Made by a program: the position numbers and the translations under genes. The notes below the pieces were generated by a model, which did not search any database, was not told the DNA's origin, and saw only the letters and a program-made list of their open reading frames with translations. Of a stretch of DNA of 64,000 nucleotides, positions 62,427-64,000 are shown piece by piece. How positions within the stretch are numbered: position 1 is the first letter of the stretch; each line of letters starts with the position of its first letter. The stretch comes from Orthonyx spaldingii. Taxonomy: Eukaryota > Chordata > Aves > Passeriformes > Orthonychidae. Location of the stretch: assembly GCA_013397795.1 (NCBI GenBank), contig VZTJ01004697.1, positions 1,208,099 through 1,272,098 on the forward strand, in the 5' to 3' direction.

Positions 62427-63062
62427 TTGGCAATGAACAATGCCTCTCAGAGCAGCCAGGACCAGGAAAAAAACACCCACACAGGGAGCGGGAAAAATCC
62501 CTCAGCTGTTTTTTTTATTCTAAGTTGAAAAAAAATAATTAACAACTCTACATCAAAGGCAACTGTACTGGTTCAGTTCGAAACTGGGCAGAAACACCAA
62601 TTTTGTGTAGTGGTTTGAGTTCGTTCACCTGAGTTTCTGGCTAAATGCCAGCACACCTACCAGATTTTATTCAATTTTGCTGTGAGATAAGGATTAGGAG
62701 TAGGTAAAGCAGGCTCAAACTTCAAAGAATATAAAGAAAGTTTATTAACAGACTTAAAAGGAAGGAAAAAAAATGAAGAACCAGAACAAAACCTTCAGAA
62801 CACTTTTGCTCCTCCCACCTCTCCATTTTTTCCCAATGACAATACAAAAAAACAACACTTTGACTTTCAGTCAGTTTACCACTTCTAAATTAGTCTTTCC
62901 TCAGTTCATTTAGGGAGAGAAGTTTCCTCCTGCTTTACCATGTTGACTTCTCCACAAGAAATACGGTTCTTATGGTTTTCAGCCTCACAACTAGCATCAG
63001 CCCAGGAGAAAAAAGATCTCTGCTTGTTGTGGAACGTCCCTCCCACACCAGTAGCTTTCCCA

Positions 63063-63230
63063 NNNNNNNNNNNNNNNNNNNNNNNNNNNNNNNNNNNNNN
63101 NNNNNNNNNNNNNNNNNNNNNNNNNNNNNNNNNNNNNNNNNNNNNNNNNNNNNNNNNNNNNNNNNNNNNNNNNNNNNNNNNNNNNNNNNNNNNNNNNNNN
63201 NNNNNNNNNNNNNNNNNNNNNNNNNNNNNN
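63063..63230. other. Assembly gap, 168 N
   Basis: A run of 168 N. Open frames that appear to cross it are artefacts of untranslated N and carry no meaning. Confidence 0.97.
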
Positions 63231-63544
63231 AGCTTAGTTTCAACCATGGTTTCACAGAAGAATTTTCAGCTTTCACATTAAAAGCACTCCTCATACTCCT
63301 CCCTCCAGCCATTGGCTTTGCTTCTTTCACTGACTTTGAGTCTCTATGCTGTGTTTCTGTAAGTGTCCTCACTCTTTCTCTGTCTGTGCAGGGGAAGATA
63401 GGTGTCTGCAAGTTTCATCTGGGTAACGAAAGGGTTAATTTCTTTCTCAGGCCTCTGCGACAGTCTCATGATCTTTGCCGGGTTATTTAAAAAGTCTGAG
63501 CTGGGCTGCAGAAGCAGTCTGTCAAGAGTCTCATTAGCCACGCT

Positions 63545-63860
63545 CTGCAAAGCTGACCTGGCCCGGATGGAGCCTGGCCCAGCCCCTGCCCGGCCTGGAG
63601 CAGGGGCCCAGCTCTGCCCACTGTAGTTGGAATGTTTTGCCCAGCTGCATCGGAGCCGGAGAGCTCAGGCTGGGTCCTCCCCCACGCTCAGCTGCACTGC
63701 TGCTTCAAACTCCCTTCCAACCCCCTCCCTTCCCTCCTCGGGAGAGGGGAGAGGGCAAGGGCCCCGTCTTACCAGAGAGAGAAGCACAGGACTTGCTTCT
63801 CTGGCAGCAACAGGACAGGAAAAGGGTTCTTCCTCAGGTGTCTCTCTCTTAAATATGGTT
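63545..63860 (-). promoter_or_regulatory. GC- and CpG-enriched zone, candidate promoter/5' exon
   Basis: The most GC-rich stretch in the window, with about ten CpG sites in 300 nt. On the minus strand it contains a donor-like CTCTG|GTAAGA (GT at 63772-63771) and, some 80 nt upstream, a TATA-like CATATTTAAG (about 63852-63861). This would fit a short first exon ending at 63773. It could equally be a regulatory element or promoter of the neighbouring gene. There is no transcript evidence; inference only. Confidence 0.3.
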
Positions 63861-64000
63861 TTTTTCCTGGAGGCGGAACAACTTTTAATTGGATTATATA
63901 CCCATCAATACTCAAAACTAGCTGGTCACTGGCTCTGTTTCTCAGGAAGCAAGGTGCACTGCTTCCTGCCGCATAGGTCACTTGCAAGACTGACCCTTCC

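Larger units (their letters stand above)
35909..64000 (-). other. Region upstream of the first OSBPL5 coding exon (28 kb; 5' intron and/or flank)
   Basis: The coding exon begins at a spliced acceptor with only 21 nt of 5'UTR, so at least one upstream non-coding exon must exist, here or beyond 64000. I could not place it firmly; candidates are given near 51289 and 63773. The region holds CR1 copy C, a MIR-like SINE, microsatellites, a telomere-like tract, a 168-N gap and one unexplained plus-strand exon-like block. Otherwise it is AT-rich sequence with short spurious frames. Confidence 0.7.

Noticed and set aside
62906..63490. Long frames on both strands around 63.0-63.4 kb
   Set aside because: They cross the 168-N gap and are artefacts of unknown bases.
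1..64000. tRNA, rRNA, CRISPR, retroviral LTR pairs, prokaryotic-type operons
   Set aside because: Looked for and not seen; the only clear mobile-element sequence is CR1 plus old SINE remnants.

Overview
The window is vertebrate nuclear DNA, almost certainly from a bird. It is AT-rich, has two assembly gaps, and consists mostly of non-coding sequence with short exons bounded by canonical GT-AG splice sites. Its recognisable interspersed repeats are 5'-truncated CR1 LINE copies of avian type plus a few very old MIR-like SINE remnants. There are no prokaryotic features. The species cannot be fixed from the sequence alone.

The only gene I can support firmly is the 5' part of the OSBPL5 (ORP5) orthologue on the minus strand. 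Seven exons read from right to left: 35752-35908 (contains the start codon), 30018-30091, 19814-19894, 19056-19157, 17225-17428, 11353-11437 and 766-937. Joined, they give 284 complete codons with consistent phases: the ORP5-type N-terminus, a lysine/arginine-rich stretch, and a complete pleckstrin homology (PH) domain. The sterol/phospholipid-binding ORD domain and C-terminal membrane anchor lie beyond position 1. The product of this family sits in the ER, uses the PH domain and basic stretch to reach plasma-membrane phosphoinositides, and exchanges PI4P for phosphatidylserine.

Layout: 1-765 is intron after the last visible exon; 938-11352 is a long intron with two CR1 copies; 11438-17224, 17429-19055, 19158-19813, 19895-30017 and 30092-35751 are the other introns. 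The 28 kb from 35909 to 64000 lies upstream of the first coding exon and is probably a long 5' intron and/or upstream flank. It holds a large internally deleted CR1 copy (52611-54285), a degenerate telomere-like tract (62333-62426), a possible unrelated plus-strand exon (44373-44488), and two candidate 5' exon/promoter zones near 51.3 kb and 63.6 kb.

The observations most worth a second look are the orphan plus-strand exon-like block, the two-codon uORF whose stop overlaps the OSBPL5 start codon, the phase-0/phase-0 68-codon PH exon that can be skipped in frame, the A10 run in a coding exon, the telomere-like tract, and two CR1 copies missing the core of reverse transcriptase. I found no convincing new multi-gene system.
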